From: a virus
Direction: 5' to 3' (one strand)
Virus record (IMG/VR): IMGVR_UViG_3300037234_000192
Span: 1-41,711 of that record
Length of the DNA: 41,711 nt
Within the stretch, counting starts at the first letter, position 1. Each line of letters starts with the position of its first letter. The notes beneath the pieces are model-generated. The model saw only the letters and a program-made list of their open reading frames with translations, was not told where the DNA came from and did no database searches. Positions 1 through 9,933 of this stretch are shown one piece after another. Both the position numbers and the translations under genes were made by a program.

Positions 1-417
1 ATTCTTGTGCTGAAGTCAATGACCTATCTAAAATAGCTCGTATTTGTTTAACTTTAGGTCGTAACCAACCTGGTAAAGTATCTAAACTAACTCTCTTATT
101 AATGGCTTGTGCTATAAGAACTCTATTTTTATGATTAACGCCGTGTAAAACTACATTAGTATCGGCAATGTCAATATTAGCGTTCTTTTGTGATCTGAAT
201 GCAATCTCTTTTAAATCACCTGAAACCTTTTTACCTGACTCTCCCATATTAGAGAATCGTGTAGTAGCTCTCTGGACTAACTTACCACTCAAAGATTTAA
301 CAGACTTAGCTACGTCTTTTACAGTTTTAACAGTTACTTCAGCAAACGTTCCGATTTCAGCAGCAGCGTCAGCTATAACAGCAGCCTGTCCAGCAGTCTT
401 TGGTAATGGTCTTTCTT
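1..417. repeat. Left copy of imperfect terminal overlap
   Basis: This stretch matches 41295-41711 with 11 substitutions and no gaps (about 97.4% identity). The differences lie at 37, 44, 47, 59, 92, 104, 143, 146, 175, 176 and 290. Positions 291-417 are identical in both copies. Both copies lie inside the same minus-strand reading frame, so joining them makes one continuous gene. The overlap shows that the contig is circular or circularly permuted. Confidence 0.95.
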
Positions 418-2665
418 GTGGAAGTACTTCAGTTGGTGCAATTTCTGCAACTACTGGCTCAACTTTTGTAGCTATTATAGGTTCTTTATTAAATATAACA
501 ACAACATCATGCGGATCATCTCCTTTAGCTAAATCTATCCTTGAATTTTTCCATATTATACCATCATGTCCGGCTTTTTCTAATAATTCCCTAAAAGCAT
601 CTAAGTATTTAGCTCTTTTTGTGGCTAATTCAGGATTAGTTTTCTTTGTTATTCCTTTGTCTTTAAATTCATCTAAGGTAGACATTGGTTCATTAGGGAA
701 TGTTTCTTTAAATAAGTTTTTATTACTAAAAAAGAAATCATCAAAATTATCAGTATGTGCCTCTAGTAGATTTTTCGGTGTCTGTTCTACTTTAAATATC
801 TTTGGTCCGAATAATAGTTTAGCTTTAGTCTTGTCACCAGTTGCCCATATTCCTATAGAATCTATCCCTTGAACCTCCCTTGGTTCAAATAATTCTATAT
901 TTCTATGCGTACCATGAAACCACTCAGCCTCTAATGTTTTTCCCAAAGGCTCAACTACAGCTTTAGGAGCTACCACAGGCTCTGTAACGGCCTCTTCTGT
1001 TATTTGTGGCTCAATAGTAGGCTTTTCTACTTTAGTCTCTCCCGGCTCTATTATTTTACCTTCTTCAGTTAATACAAGTGCTTCACCGTTCTTTTCGGCT
1101 ACCTTTGTTTTTGCTAAAGTTTCAAGGTTCTCTCTAAATGCTTCTTGGAATGTAACTTCACCTTCTTTGGATATATCAGCAGACTCATTGATAACTGCTT
1201 GCATTTCTTTTTTGGTTATACCAAGGTCTTCAACTAAACCAACTGTATCTCTAGCGGTCTGTTCTACTAGAGAAGGCTTGCCTATAATCTTCCTAGAACC
1301 TTCAAGTAATCCCATAGTTACAACTGTTTGCAAAGCTGTTTCATAAATAGTACTCTGAAGAGCATCAGGGTCTAAAGCGTTTGGGTCTACACCTGAATTA
1401 ACTTTAAATACAGCAGTACCAATAGCTATGATTTCCTCTTCTGTAAGTTCAGAAATAAGGTCTTTCCCTAACGTCTTACCAAATTGTTTCAACCCACCTC
1501 TTAAGGATTTACCGAAAGCATTTTCCATACCACCCAAGCCTATAGAACTCATTAAAGTAGTTACAACACCCTCTAATAAAGCTACATTCCTTGCGTATTT
1601 CTGCGCCTGCTCTTCTGGTAACCCTGCTTCTCTAGCCTCAAATAAAGCGTCCTCATGAGCCATTGCTGTAAATAAGACAATAGCACCAGCAGGGCCTCCT
1701 ACGGCTGAGCCAGTAGTAAGAAGCATTGCAGAGTCAAGAAAATTACCAAGTGACTGCCTAATTTTACCTGTCTCTTCTGTAGCACCTCGTTTTATTGATC
1801 TTGAATCTCTAAGCAGATTTCGACTAAATTCTTCAAATCCAAAATTGTAACCTATAGTCTTTTTAAGCTTTTTCCCTGCTACTTTAAACCCTAGAGCGGC
1901 TATAGGCCCGCCAGTGGATGCGCCTGCTACTAAAATATCACCTATTACTGGAACACTTATAAGTTTTTTACCTAATTCTCTCGTCTTTTGGTCATGAGGG
2001 AATGTATTAAAATATTCTAAATAATCTTCATAAGACTTTATAGACTCGTCTCTTTGGTAAACAGAAGAAACTACATCAAAAGGCATATCGCTTTTTGCGA
2101 CAGAATCTATAAATAAGACTCCGTTCTTAACATCTTTTTCAATAGCTTCAATATCTTTATCAAGTAAAAATGAATTTAATCTAGCTATCTCTCTCATGTT
2201 TCTGTAATGTTCTGTGGTTCTATTTGGGTCTACACCATATACATTAAACATCCTGTCAGCTTTAGCATCGTCCAAAAGCTTTTGCCCTTTAGTGTATGCA
2301 AAGTTAAATTCAGGAACTTTCTGTTTTCCAAATGCGACCTCTACAGGATTCTGCATATCTGCGAATATACTTTTTGCACCCTCTATATTCTTTTCTATAG
2401 CAACTTCTTTTTGGGCTTCCGGAAGTTCAATGCCTGTTTCAGTATGGAGTTTGAACTCTTCATCTGCTCTAATACCAGCCTCTACAGGATTAACGGGGAT
2501 AATTTGTAATCTCTGACCTGGTAATACATCTCCATCCTGCAAGCCTTTAAAGTAATCCTGACGTGTAATGCCGCCTTCAGGTGGAGACGTAGGAGCCAAG
2601 TTAAATTCTGCAAACTCGTCCTTAGATCCTTCTACTAAGCTAAATTCTGCAAATTCATCTGTCAT
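1..2665 (-). CDS. Giant polyvalent/internal virion (ejection) protein, N-terminal part, with ART-like domain
   Basis: This is the N-terminal part of a large phage protein. It runs off the left edge and continues in frame at 41541-38944; the joined protein is about 1,671 residues. The start at 2665 overlaps the upstream stop (ATGA). The N-terminus carries a tandem DEFAEF motif. Two hydrophobic, Gly/Ala-rich stretches (about residues 230-330) resemble the membrane-interacting segments of DNA-ejection proteins. At about residues 580-700 lie WFHGTHR, a G-I-W-A-T segment and HDGIIW...VVVIF. This pattern matches the ADP-ribosyltransferase-like (ART) domains found in phage polyvalent proteins. The last position in the structural operon suggests a large protein packaged in the head and ejected with DNA. 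The ART assignment is by motif only, and its target is unknown. Confidence 0.75.
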   Translation of the reverse strand, partial: MTDEFAEFSLVEGSKDEFAEFNLAPTSPPEGGITRQDYFKGLQDGDVLPGQRLQIIPVNPVEAGIRADEEFKLHTETGIELPEAQKEVAIEKNIEGAKSIFADMQNPVEVAFGKQKVPEFNFAYTKGQKLLDDAKADRMFNVYGVDPNRTTEHYRNMREIARLNSFLLDKDIEAIEKDVKNGVLFIDSVAKSDMPFDVVSSVYQRDESIKSYEDYLEYFNTFPHDQKTRELGKKLISVPVIGDILVAGASTGGPIAALGFKVAGKKLKKTIGYNFGFEEFSRNLLRDSRSIKRGATEETGKIRQSLGNFLDSAMLLTTGSAVGGPAGAIVLFTAMAHEDALFEAREAGLPEEQAQKYARNVALLEGVVTTLMSSIGLGGMENAFGKSLRGGLKQFGKTLGKDLISELTEEEIIAIGTAVFKVNSGVDPNALDPDALQSTIYETALQTVVTMGLLEGSRKIIGKPSLVEQTARDTVGLVEDLGITKKEMQAVINESADISKEGEVTFQEAFRENLETLAKTKVAEKNGEALVLTEEGKIIEPGETKVEKPTIEPQITEEAVTEPVVAPKAVVEPLGKTLEAEWFHGTHRNIELFEPREVQGIDSIGIWATGDKTKAKLLFGPKIFKVEQTPKNLLEAHTDNFDDFFFSNKNLFKETFPNEPMSTLDEFKDKGITKKTNPELATKRAKYLDAFRELLEKAGHDGIIWKNSRIDLAKGDDPHDVVVIFNKEPIIATKVEPVVAEIAPTEVLPQERPLPKTAGQAAVIADAAAEIGTFAEVTVKTVKDVAKSVKSLSGKLVQRATTRFSNMGESGKKVSGDLKEIAFRSQKNANIDIADTNVVLHGVNHKNRVLIAQAINKRVSLDTLPGWLRPKVKQIRAILDRSLTSAQE

Positions 2666-4146
2666 CGTTCCATTATCCTACCGTCTGGGGTTCTAAATTT
2701 AGTTCCTACTGGTAACTTCCTAGCCTCGGCAGCAGTTTTTATGTCAACTATCTCACGTTGCTTCCCTAGAGCCGTATCTATTTGAAGATTTAAAGCTTCA
2801 ATTCTTTTATCGAATTTAGCCTGTTCTTTTTTCCCCTCTTCTATTAACTTTTCTTCTGCTCGTTCATCTTCGGTTCTCAACTCTCCAAATCTCTCACGAG
2901 TATATTTATAAAACTCACTAGGAGAAGGTTTTATTCCATGTTTGCCTATATATTCTTCTATAAAGCTACGTGAATCCATTTGGAACTGTACTCTATCATC
3001 TTTAGCAATTTTATCAGATACAAATCTATCATTATATGTCTTTAGAGTATCAACAAATTGCTTATCAATAACATTTCTTTTAACATTATTAAGTTTTTCA
3101 AGGTCATTAGTAGATAATTTGGATTCGTTTTTTGTTATAGAATCATTAATAGCATCTACAACTTTTCGTGTGCTTCCTGTATGAATAGAAGTAACTCTAT
3201 CCATAAGAGTTTTAAATACTGCTTGATTAGTGGTTGAATCCTGTCCGTTAACCCATAGGTTAAACCGCTTCATATTTGCGCCAAAATTGTCACCATCAAC
3301 ATTAGCGTCATCCAAAATATTAATAAATTCAGTTCTTTTAGACTCTCTTTCTACAACATTTAATTCTCTATTACGTTCCATCCAAGAGAGCATATCATTA
3401 AGCCCTTGGTTATTATTTTGTTTCTGTTGCGTTTTAGCTTTTAAGTTTAAATCATGCTTCTGTTTAAGTTGGTCTGCAGTCAATGACTTATTAGGTAACT
3501 TTTCAAGCTCTTCAATAGTCTTTTGTGGCTCATTAGTATTAAAGAACATTCCTGCCCTTGTAAGACCTATTTCACCGTCTATCTCTGACTTGCGTTTATC
3601 GTATTCACCTTTAGGGATAATATTATTATTAAACTGTATATCTAATTGCTCTAATGCTAAGTCCTTTTGTCCGTTCTCTATAAAACCCTGATAAAGAGCA
3701 TCTGACCTGGATTTAATATCCCTTCTCTGAAAATTAAGCCTTTGAGCTACTCTAGTTCTAGCTACAGTGTCAGCACGGCTATTACGATATTTATCAAGAG
3801 CTTTTTGTACCTTTGGGTTATCTGATCTTATTTCAACGCTCTTCTTATCAAATGCCCCCCAAACAGAATCTAATTCTTCGATAGTTTTAGCTTCATTAGC
3901 TGCGCTTTGAGCGTCAACTACAGATAAATCAAACTCCTTCTTCTTTTCCGATTCTTCTACAGATGTATCAGCTTCCTTAATGTTGCTCTTAATTAAATTA
4001 GTTAAAGAACTAGCCATACTAGCTACCCCTTTAAAAGCCTGAGCCTGCATTCTTTCAACACGACCAAAATCCATATCGCCGGCTCTTACTGAACCTGAAA
4101 CTGTTGGAGGTGTTTTAGTTGCATGTCTTATTGGTATCTTTGCCAT
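2662..4146 (-). CDS. Internal virion/core protein, coiled-coil rich
   Basis: This is a 494-residue, strongly charged, mostly helical protein with long heptad-like stretches, no signal peptide and no transmembrane segment. The N-terminus (MAKIPIRHATKTPP) is basic and proline-rich, and the C-terminus ends in a G-T-K-F-R-T-P-D-G-R-I element. It sits between a small internal virion protein and the giant ejection protein, the place held by the internal core proteins (gp14/15/16-like) of T7-type podoviruses. The next gene overlaps it by 4 bases. I assign it to the ejection core mainly by synteny; sequence similarity to a named family is not obvious to me. Confidence 0.6.
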   Translation of the reverse strand: MAKIPIRHATKTPPTVSGSVRAGDMDFGRVERMQAQAFKGVASMASSLTNLIKSNIKEADTSVEESEKKKEFDLSVVDAQSAANEAKTIEELDSVWGAFDKKSVEIRSDNPKVQKALDKYRNSRADTVARTRVAQRLNFQRRDIKSRSDALYQGFIENGQKDLALEQLDIQFNNNIIPKGEYDKRKSEIDGEIGLTRAGMFFNTNEPQKTIEELEKLPNKSLTADQLKQKHDLNLKAKTQQKQNNNQGLNDMLSWMERNRELNVVERESKRTEFINILDDANVDGDNFGANMKRFNLWVNGQDSTTNQAVFKTLMDRVTSIHTGSTRKVVDAINDSITKNESKLSTNDLEKLNNVKRNVIDKQFVDTLKTYNDRFVSDKIAKDDRVQFQMDSRSFIEEYIGKHGIKPSPSEFYKYTRERFGELRTEDERAEEKLIEEGKKEQAKFDKRIEALNLQIDTALGKQREIVDIKTAAEARKLPVGTKFRTPDGRIMER

Positions 4147-4156
4147 ATTTATTCTC

Positions 4157-4651
4157 TTATTTTTTCAACAATTTAGGTGCTTCAAAGGTTATAGGTGCTA
4201 AAAATGAAGTCGGCTTAGAGAACGGTAAAAATATTTCTTTAATTATATCAGCCTGTTCACCCGCTTCATGTGCTAATCCTGCTTTAAATAAATCTAATTT
4301 AGCTTGACTTCTTGAACGTTGCGCACCAACTATTCCTTCGTAACCTATAAGAAGATTATCTAATTCAGATTGCTCAGCCTGTTCAGCTTGTATTAAGAGA
4401 GGTGTACCAACGTCTGAAACAGCACCAGAAGTACCTGCAATAGCCTGTTGTGTCGATCTTAGTCTATCTGCCTCTTGAGCCTGTAATCCTTGCTTAAAAC
4501 TAGCCGCTTGTCCTTGTGCTACAGCTTCACGTTCTTGAACTTTAGCATTATATAAATGTACAGCTTCTTCACCTCTAGCAGATGCAGCTTGCGCCCTTGC
4601 GCCTAAGCCCATGCCAACGCCTTGTCCTATTAATCCTATCATGCCAGCCAT
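4157..4651 (-). CDS. Small internal virion protein (gp14-like)
   Basis: A 164-residue protein. It has a hydrophobic Gly/Met/Ala-rich N-terminus (about residues 1-25, MAGMIGLIGQGVGMGLGARA) followed by a long Ala/Gln-rich helix. This composition is typical of the small internal virion proteins of podoviruses such as T7 gp14, which help form the channel for DNA ejection. A conserved-looking segment with GTSGAVSDVGTPLL lies near residues 73-86. The start overlaps the stop of the GNAT-like gene by one base, so the two are translationally coupled. The family-level call rests on composition and gene order. Confidence 0.65.
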   Translation of the reverse strand: MAGMIGLIGQGVGMGLGARAQAASARGEEAVHLYNAKVQEREAVAQGQAASFKQGLQAQEADRLRSTQQAIAGTSGAVSDVGTPLLIQAEQAEQSELDNLLIGYEGIVGAQRSRSQAKLDLFKAGLAHEAGEQADIIKEIFLPFSKPTSFLAPITFEAPKLLKK

Positions 4652-5058
4652 TAGTCAAACCTCACATAGCACAAAGCAGTTTTTTCATTAAAGAATTTAT
4701 GCATTTCAGATTCTTTCTTAAAACCTAGATGTTCTACAGTTCTTATAGCTTCAAGGAAATCGCATTCGATAAAAGCCATAGTTCTTTTTAACTCTAAATT
4801 ACGTATCATTTCTTCAAGCCACTCCCTTATTACTCGATAAGATTTAACCAAGTTATCTAAACCATGTTGTGTTAAGTCCATCCACACAATACCTGTATGT
4901 GTATTAAGTAGCTTTACACCACCAATTACAAGGATTTCTTCATCTTCAAGAGTGTAGATATAATCTAATCGTTCAGGCATATCACCAAAACAACCCCTAC
5001 TTACTGAGTTTTCAGCTAAGTAATCCAAATCAGATTGTATAGACTCTCGAAAGATCAC
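4651..5058 (-). CDS. GNAT-like acetyltransferase / virion-associated protein
   Basis: A 135-residue protein with the layout of a small GNAT domain. An N-terminal strand-helix (IFRESIQSDLDYL) is followed by central strands (EILVIGGVKLL, GIVWMDLT), a helix with Arg residues (about 70-85) and a C-terminal strand with LGFKKESEMHKFF. The classic acetyl-CoA loop R/Q-x-x-G-x-G/A is not clearly present, so catalytic activity is doubtful. Small GNAT-like proteins are often encoded between tailspike and internal virion genes in podoviruses. The start overlaps the tailspike stop (ATGA). Confidence 0.55.
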   Translation of the reverse strand: MIFRESIQSDLDYLAENSVSRGCFGDMPERLDYIYTLEDEEILVIGGVKLLNTHTGIVWMDLTQHGLDNLVKSYRVIREWLEEMIRNLELKRTMAFIECDFLEAIRTVEHLGFKKESEMHKFFNEKTALCYVRFD

Positions 5059-7031
5059 CTTACCTTAGCCTCCCAACTAAAATCTACGTCAGCGCCTGCA
5101 TTATTTGCTAATCTAATAAGGAAATTTGTAGCGTCTATATCGGCAGGGTCAACCCACCAATTTTCATTATCTGCAAGGTCTGTTTGTGGAGTAATCAAAA
5201 TATCTGTAGGTGCTGCACTTAGGCCGTGAGGAATATTAGGAGTAACAGCAGTACCAATACCTATAGTTGCTGTCCCCCAACTCTCTGTGATATAATCAAC
5301 GTTATTTCTTATTCGTGTTCCTGTTCCACCATCGGAAACATCTACAATCTTATTATTCATATACGAACTAAAAGAACTTAAAGCTCCAACAAGAACATCG
5401 AAAGAAGCTGACCCGAAAATAACATTGTTAGTGCATAGTGTATAATCAGCAGCGTCTTGTACGCCTACCGAAGAAGTAGTTATATGTGAGTTAACTAACT
5501 TATTACTACTGCCAGCAGAACCAAAGTCAATTCCAACTGTACAATTAGTCGCAATTATATTACTTAATGAATTTAATGAACCTGTGCAACTAACACCTGT
5601 AGCTAATGTATCTATACTCCCATTTTGAACCATAGCATATGTACAACCCATAGCTATACCTTTAGTACCAGTCGATGAACCTCTTATATTGAAGTTATTA
5701 ACAGTTGTATAATTAGCTCCTAATCCTGAACCATCTGTTACAGCTAAATTAATACCTATATCATTAGCCGGTAAATTTACAATTTCTATACCGTTAATCT
5801 GTATTGGACCTCTTACATTAAAACCAATATCTAAACAATCATCTAACACTATATTGTTAAAGAACATAGTTCTATTATTGCTAGATGTATTCTTAATTTC
5901 TATCCCATTACTTCCAGTATTTGTAACTTTCAAATTGTCAATAAACACATTGTGAATTGTTCCATCCTCAAAATGTAATCCATAAGCGAAAGTGTTTTGG
6001 ATTTTTACATTTCTTAATCTTAAGTTATTACAAGTTTGTATATTAATACCATCGCCAGCAGCTTGATTAATTCCATTGCCGTCAATCGTTATGTCTTCAA
6101 TAGCAAAATTGTTCTGATTAGCAATAGAAATAGCAGGTACATCAGAATCATCAGCTAAAATTATTGTAGTAGAACCTTCTGACGAACCCCTTAAAGTGAC
6201 ATTAGACACATTAATTGATAATCCACTTACTAAATATGTGCCAGCAGGTAAAAGAACTTCCCATCCACCAAAAAGATCAGCTGCAGTTAAAGCAAAATTA
6301 ATAGCATCTGTAGAATCGGAAACTCCAGTTGGGTCAGCTTCTGCTTGGTTAACAGCGTTTATTATACCAGATTGTGTATTTACATATGCTTTAACGCTAG
6401 ATTGAGTTGGCGGATAAAACTGCGATTCTGAACCAAGATCATTTTCGTTTAATATCCCAAGTGAGATCTGGGAAGTAATATCGCTTACGCTAGTTAAAAC
6501 AGTAACCCAATAAGGGCTTACTGATACTTCACCTGGAATTATATCGTCATCTGATACGCTAGGTAGACCGCTTCCGTCAAATACCATAGTTTTATTAGCT
6601 CTTTCGGCTAAAAGAGGCAATGTCATATCTTTATCTGATTCACCTTCAGGTAAAATCAAAGTTCTATCAAGATTATTCTTATTCTCGATAGTGATACGCA
6701 TGTTCTTATCGTATGCACTTTCTTGATTATCTGAGCTAAATCCACCACCTACAGTTAAATCAAGATTCTGAGTCGCTGCGGTATCTCTTATAACATGAAT
6801 CTCATTATCTTCTCCAGCAGCAGCTTTTGTCTCGACAGTTCCACCGCTATCGCCATTATTAACTAGCTCATAATCGGTGTCTTGTACAAATAGAGTCTGC
6901 ACTCCCGTAGCGGTTACTACTAGATATACCGTTATATCAGCATCGTTAAGTATTGGAAATGTGAAAGGAACTACCTGAGTTCCAGCCTCTCCTACTGCCG
7001 ATGTTCTATTTTCTTGTGAGGTTACTGTCAC
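5055..7031 (-). CDS. Tailspike / tail fibre with right-handed beta-helix
   Basis: This 658-residue protein is the likely receptor-binding tailspike. Residues 1-150 resemble the T7 tail-fibre attachment domain, with a TFPILNDADITVYLV-type strand pattern that docks the spike to the tail. From about 235 a pectate-lyase-like start (ADPTGVSDSTDAINFAL, then LLPAGTYLVSG) leads into repeated parallel beta-helix rungs with many Asn/Ile-rich coils up to about 575. The C-terminus (NIPHGLSAAPTDILITP ... WWVDPADIDATNFLI) matches a small beta-rich domain that often ends phage fibres and may trimerise them. Such spikes bind or degrade surface polysaccharide; no catalytic residues can be assigned by eye. It lies directly after the tail tube gene. 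Confidence 0.85.
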   Translation of the reverse strand: MTVTSQENRTSAVGEAGTQVVPFTFPILNDADITVYLVVTATGVQTLFVQDTDYELVNNGDSGGTVETKAAAGEDNEIHVIRDTAATQNLDLTVGGGFSSDNQESAYDKNMRITIENKNNLDRTLILPEGESDKDMTLPLLAERANKTMVFDGSGLPSVSDDDIIPGEVSVSPYWVTVLTSVSDITSQISLGILNENDLGSESQFYPPTQSSVKAYVNTQSGIINAVNQAEADPTGVSDSTDAINFALTAADLFGGWEVLLPAGTYLVSGLSINVSNVTLRGSSEGSTTIILADDSDVPAISIANQNNFAIEDITIDGNGINQAAGDGINIQTCNNLRLRNVKIQNTFAYGLHFEDGTIHNVFIDNLKVTNTGSNGIEIKNTSSNNRTMFFNNIVLDDCLDIGFNVRGPIQINGIEIVNLPANDIGINLAVTDGSGLGANYTTVNNFNIRGSSTGTKGIAMGCTYAMVQNGSIDTLATGVSCTGSLNSLSNIIATNCTVGIDFGSAGSSNKLVNSHITTSSVGVQDAADYTLCTNNVIFGSASFDVLVGALSSFSSYMNNKIVDVSDGGTGTRIRNNVDYITESWGTATIGIGTAVTPNIPHGLSAAPTDILITPQTDLADNENWWVDPADIDATNFLIRLANNAGADVDFSWEAKVR

Positions 7032-7046
7032 GTCAATACTCCTAAT

Positions 7047-9305
7047 CTATTTATTTTCTGTTATTGTTATTATAGCAACAATTGACCTTACCGTGCAAGG
7101 TGTTGGGTCAGAACCACTTATAATTAAATGAGTTTCAATATCGAACCCACCACGGAATGACGTTCTCTTATCTCCGGTATACATTTCAGGTGGATTATCG
7201 TAATTCTCATCTGTACGCCAATCATCAAATGGATATGTATCTCGATCATCACCATACAAAGCGTTAAAAGTATTATAGAATGAAACTATAATCTCACTTG
7301 TTATCTTCTTTTTACCCTTAGTTGTATCCTGTCCAATATCGATTCTCATAGGCTCTAACTTATATTCATAGCCTAAACCTATCATTGCCTTAGATACTGC
7401 GTTAGAAATCGTTACAGAGCCTCCTACGACTGTTTCTGAGCCTATTACAGCTCCATCACCGTAGATAGAAACCTCTTCCCGTTCCAAATGATCCAAACCA
7501 GTAAAAGTTGTAGTTGGCACACCATCATACTTAATTCCTCCATCGACAAAGTAAGCGTCTTCTTGAAGTCCAAAGTTTCTTGGTTGCATCTGCTCAATGT
7601 AAGTTAAATTAGACCCGTTAATCGTCCTGTTTACAGATAACCATACTTCGTCTTCGTCTGCTCCGGGTATAACACTGACATAATTAGCATTAATTCCCGG
7701 ATGAGACGCCCACGCTACTACGTTTTGATCTCTCTCATATGTTAACGAAAGTAACGTTCCATCTTCTAAAGTAACCCAAATTATAGAGTTAGGATTATTT
7801 TGATATGCAACTGACTTAATCTTGCCTTCGGTTATAACATCAGCAAATGCCGTCAAGTCAGGAGAAGTTAATTTCTCTGCCAAGTTATCATAAGTCATTT
7901 CCCTAAGCTTACGATTAACCGAATCTACAAACAATATCGCATTTCCTGCCCTCACAGGTTGAATAGGTGCGCTACCGTAATTAGTCTGACGGCGTACTGA
8001 AGAGTCAGTTGGTGTTATAGGCTTGTAAAGGTCACTAGCTGACATTTGCCACTCATCGCCAGAAGTACCTATAGCTAAAGAATTTAACGAAGCAAGCCAG
8101 AATATTTCATTCGTAGTTGTAGGACTTTGGATAAATGCATCTGAATCGTTAGTTCCTTCAAAGAAGTTATCGTAGTTACTTACCTCACTAAACCATACAG
8201 TTTGCAAGCCTTCCGCAGAGCCACCGTAAACAATTCTATCTGAATGGGAATCAACTGCCCTTGGGTAACCTCTAACCTCAGACCAAGCACCTTCAGCCCA
8301 TCTAATCGTGGCATCAGTAGAAGCTAATTCCTTCAAAACGATCATATCAACCAGAATAGTTGAGGTATATCCGGTTATTCGTACAATTCCTGTTTGTGTG
8401 GACTCTTCTAAGGTTATATCAGCATTAACTTTACCAGCGCCTGTTAGAGTAGCAGTTAAACGATATTTAACATTAGTACCGTTTTCAACTGCAGCTAAAG
8501 AAAAGTTATTATCATTCTCAGAATTGTAAGTTCTGTAAGTATCCCAATCTGCGTCCCCGTCCTTGCGTTCAATCTTTACAGTACCTATCCAAGTATTTCT
8601 AGTTATAAAGTTCCATGCCCCTTCAACTAAAAGTTCATCGCTTGTCGTAGTTCCTGCACCTGACTGCTCAACTGTTGTCTCAACATTTACTCTGGGTTGT
8701 GTTATAGCCCATATTGAATCGACGTGACCACTCTCAAATATCCCTGAAGAGGCTGTTAAAGTACCTGTGTCGTCTACTTCAGTTACACTTGGCGTTATCG
8801 TAATACCATCGTTATTTGAAATATCATTCCTAGTTAAGAATGGCCCACCGTCAAATTCAATAATATCTAATGAAAACGCAGTAGGTGTTGTTCGAGATAA
8901 AGTCCTTGTCGGATACAAAGGATGAACTAACCTCATTACATCGCCAATTTGCTTAACCTGTATCAACGGAACATCAGCAATCAAGTAAGGCGTTACAACT
9001 TCAACAGGAGAACCGCCCGACACTAGGAGTTCACCATTATAGTAGAATCTTATATATTGATCACCAAACTCACATTGATAAGCAATCTCAGATGAATATA
9101 TAAACCCAATCAATCGAACTTTCTCGTTAGGGTTCTTTGAACTATTTATATATAAAGTACCTGGTCTACGTTCTGCACCACCGTAAATAGTAGGAATCAT
9201 ATTATCAATAATACGACATCCCGAACTGTACTTCTCAGTATCACTTCTGCTATCTATCTTAGGTGATAAAAATCCAGCGTTAAATGATGTTATAAAGTAA
9301 TTCAA
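7047..9305 (-). CDS. Tail tubular protein B-like (T7 gp12-like nozzle)
   Basis: A 752-residue beta-rich protein. The N-terminus (FNAGFLSPKIDSRSDTEKY, then GCRIIDNMIPTIYGGAERRPG) carries the hallmark of the podovirus tail tubular B/nozzle family: the 'N..P...GG..rRPGt' signature followed by F-x-Y-S-S-E-I-A-Y-Q-C-E. In T7, gp12 forms the tip of the short tail and holds DNA until ejection. The length is close to T7 gp12 (794 residues). The start overlaps the stop of the gp11-like gene (ATGA), which supports coupled synthesis of the two tail-tube partners. Confidence 0.9.
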   Translation of the reverse strand: MNYFITSFNAGFLSPKIDSRSDTEKYSSGCRIIDNMIPTIYGGAERRPGTLYINSSKNPNEKVRLIGFIYSSEIAYQCEFGDQYIRFYYNGELLVSGGSPVEVVTPYLIADVPLIQVKQIGDVMRLVHPLYPTRTLSRTTPTAFSLDIIEFDGGPFLTRNDISNNDGITITPSVTEVDDTGTLTASSGIFESGHVDSIWAITQPRVNVETTVEQSGAGTTTSDELLVEGAWNFITRNTWIGTVKIERKDGDADWDTYRTYNSENDNNFSLAAVENGTNVKYRLTATLTGAGKVNADITLEESTQTGIVRITGYTSTILVDMIVLKELASTDATIRWAEGAWSEVRGYPRAVDSHSDRIVYGGSAEGLQTVWFSEVSNYDNFFEGTNDSDAFIQSPTTTNEIFWLASLNSLAIGTSGDEWQMSASDLYKPITPTDSSVRRQTNYGSAPIQPVRAGNAILFVDSVNRKLREMTYDNLAEKLTSPDLTAFADVITEGKIKSVAYQNNPNSIIWVTLEDGTLLSLTYERDQNVVAWASHPGINANYVSVIPGADEDEVWLSVNRTINGSNLTYIEQMQPRNFGLQEDAYFVDGGIKYDGVPTTTFTGLDHLEREEVSIYGDGAVIGSETVVGGSVTISNAVSKAMIGLGYEYKLEPMRIDIGQDTTKGKKKITSEIIVSFYNTFNALYGDDRDTYPFDDWRTDENYDNPPEMYTGDKRTSFRGGFDIETHLIISGSDPTPCTVRSIVAIITITENK

Positions 9306-9922
9306 CTTCCAAGCCTCGAATCTATACGTCCTGTAGCAACATTTACATTACGAGAATCGTTCCAAGTATTTCTATTAGCTCGACCTACGGTATTAGTTTC
9401 CTGCCTGTCTATGGTTCTTACCTGAGCCATTAAAGGTCTAAGTTCTTCCATAAGTAACTGCATCAATCTTTTATCCTGAGACAAAGGCATCGTTAAATTA
9501 ATAGCTAACCTAAGAATTAAAACCTCAGTAAACAACGAATCAAACTTAGCAGTATCATCAACCTTTTTAATATAAGTTATATCAATAGCAGATTCGTTAG
9601 TTAGAATCCTGTCGCCTTCAATAGAATAACTTAAATACGTAGGCCATCTGTCACCACTACTGTATACGTTTTTAAGCCTCTCAAAGTCAGTAGGTAAAAT
9701 GAACTGATTATCAAACCCGAATTCAGGACTTACCGTATCTTCAGATAAACTAGCTCGTTCAGTAGCGAACCTCCACCAATGAGACCTAATCAAAGAGTCT
9801 TTAGTCTGTTCGTAGTGAGTTCTGCACTCTATAGCTTCGACAGTTTTATCACTATCAAAGTTATTAATGCGTTTAGCACCAATCCTAGCTAATGACTGAT
9901 TACATAATGTAGTTATTGACAT
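9302..9922 (-). CDS. Tail tubular protein A-like (T7 gp11-like adaptor)
   Basis: A 206-residue protein that opens with a helix containing LCNQSLARIGAKRI. An R-x-x-Y-x-x-x-x-D-x-L-x-R-x-H-W-W-R-F-A element follows, the signature of the gp11/adaptor family that forms the dodecameric ring between portal and nozzle. T7 gp11 has 196 residues, so the length is full. It is preceded by a likely terminator (9934-9980) that separates it from the capsid genes. An AGAGG ribosome binding site sits right after that terminator. Confidence 0.88.
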   Translation of the reverse strand: MSITTLCNQSLARIGAKRINNFDSDKTVEAIECRTHYEQTKDSLIRSHWWRFATERASLSEDTVSPEFGFDNQFILPTDFERLKNVYSSGDRWPTYLSYSIEGDRILTNESAIDITYIKKVDDTAKFDSLFTEVLILRLAINLTMPLSQDKRLMQLLMEELRPLMAQVRTIDRQETNTVGRANRNTWNDSRNVNVATGRIDSRLGS

Positions 9923-9933
9923 AATTAACCTCT

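Noticed and set aside
1-417. Physical direct terminal repeat of the virion DNA
   Set aside because: The copies differ at 2.6% of sites with silent changes, while real terminal repeats made by replication are identical. The edge block of exactly 127 identical bases fits an assembly artefact better.
168-872. Plus-strand open frame of 234 codons inside the ejection gene
   Set aside because: It is antisense to the giant minus-strand gene, has no ribosome site, and its Ser/Leu-rich composition is that of a shadow frame. Other plus-strand frames over the late block were dropped for the same reason.
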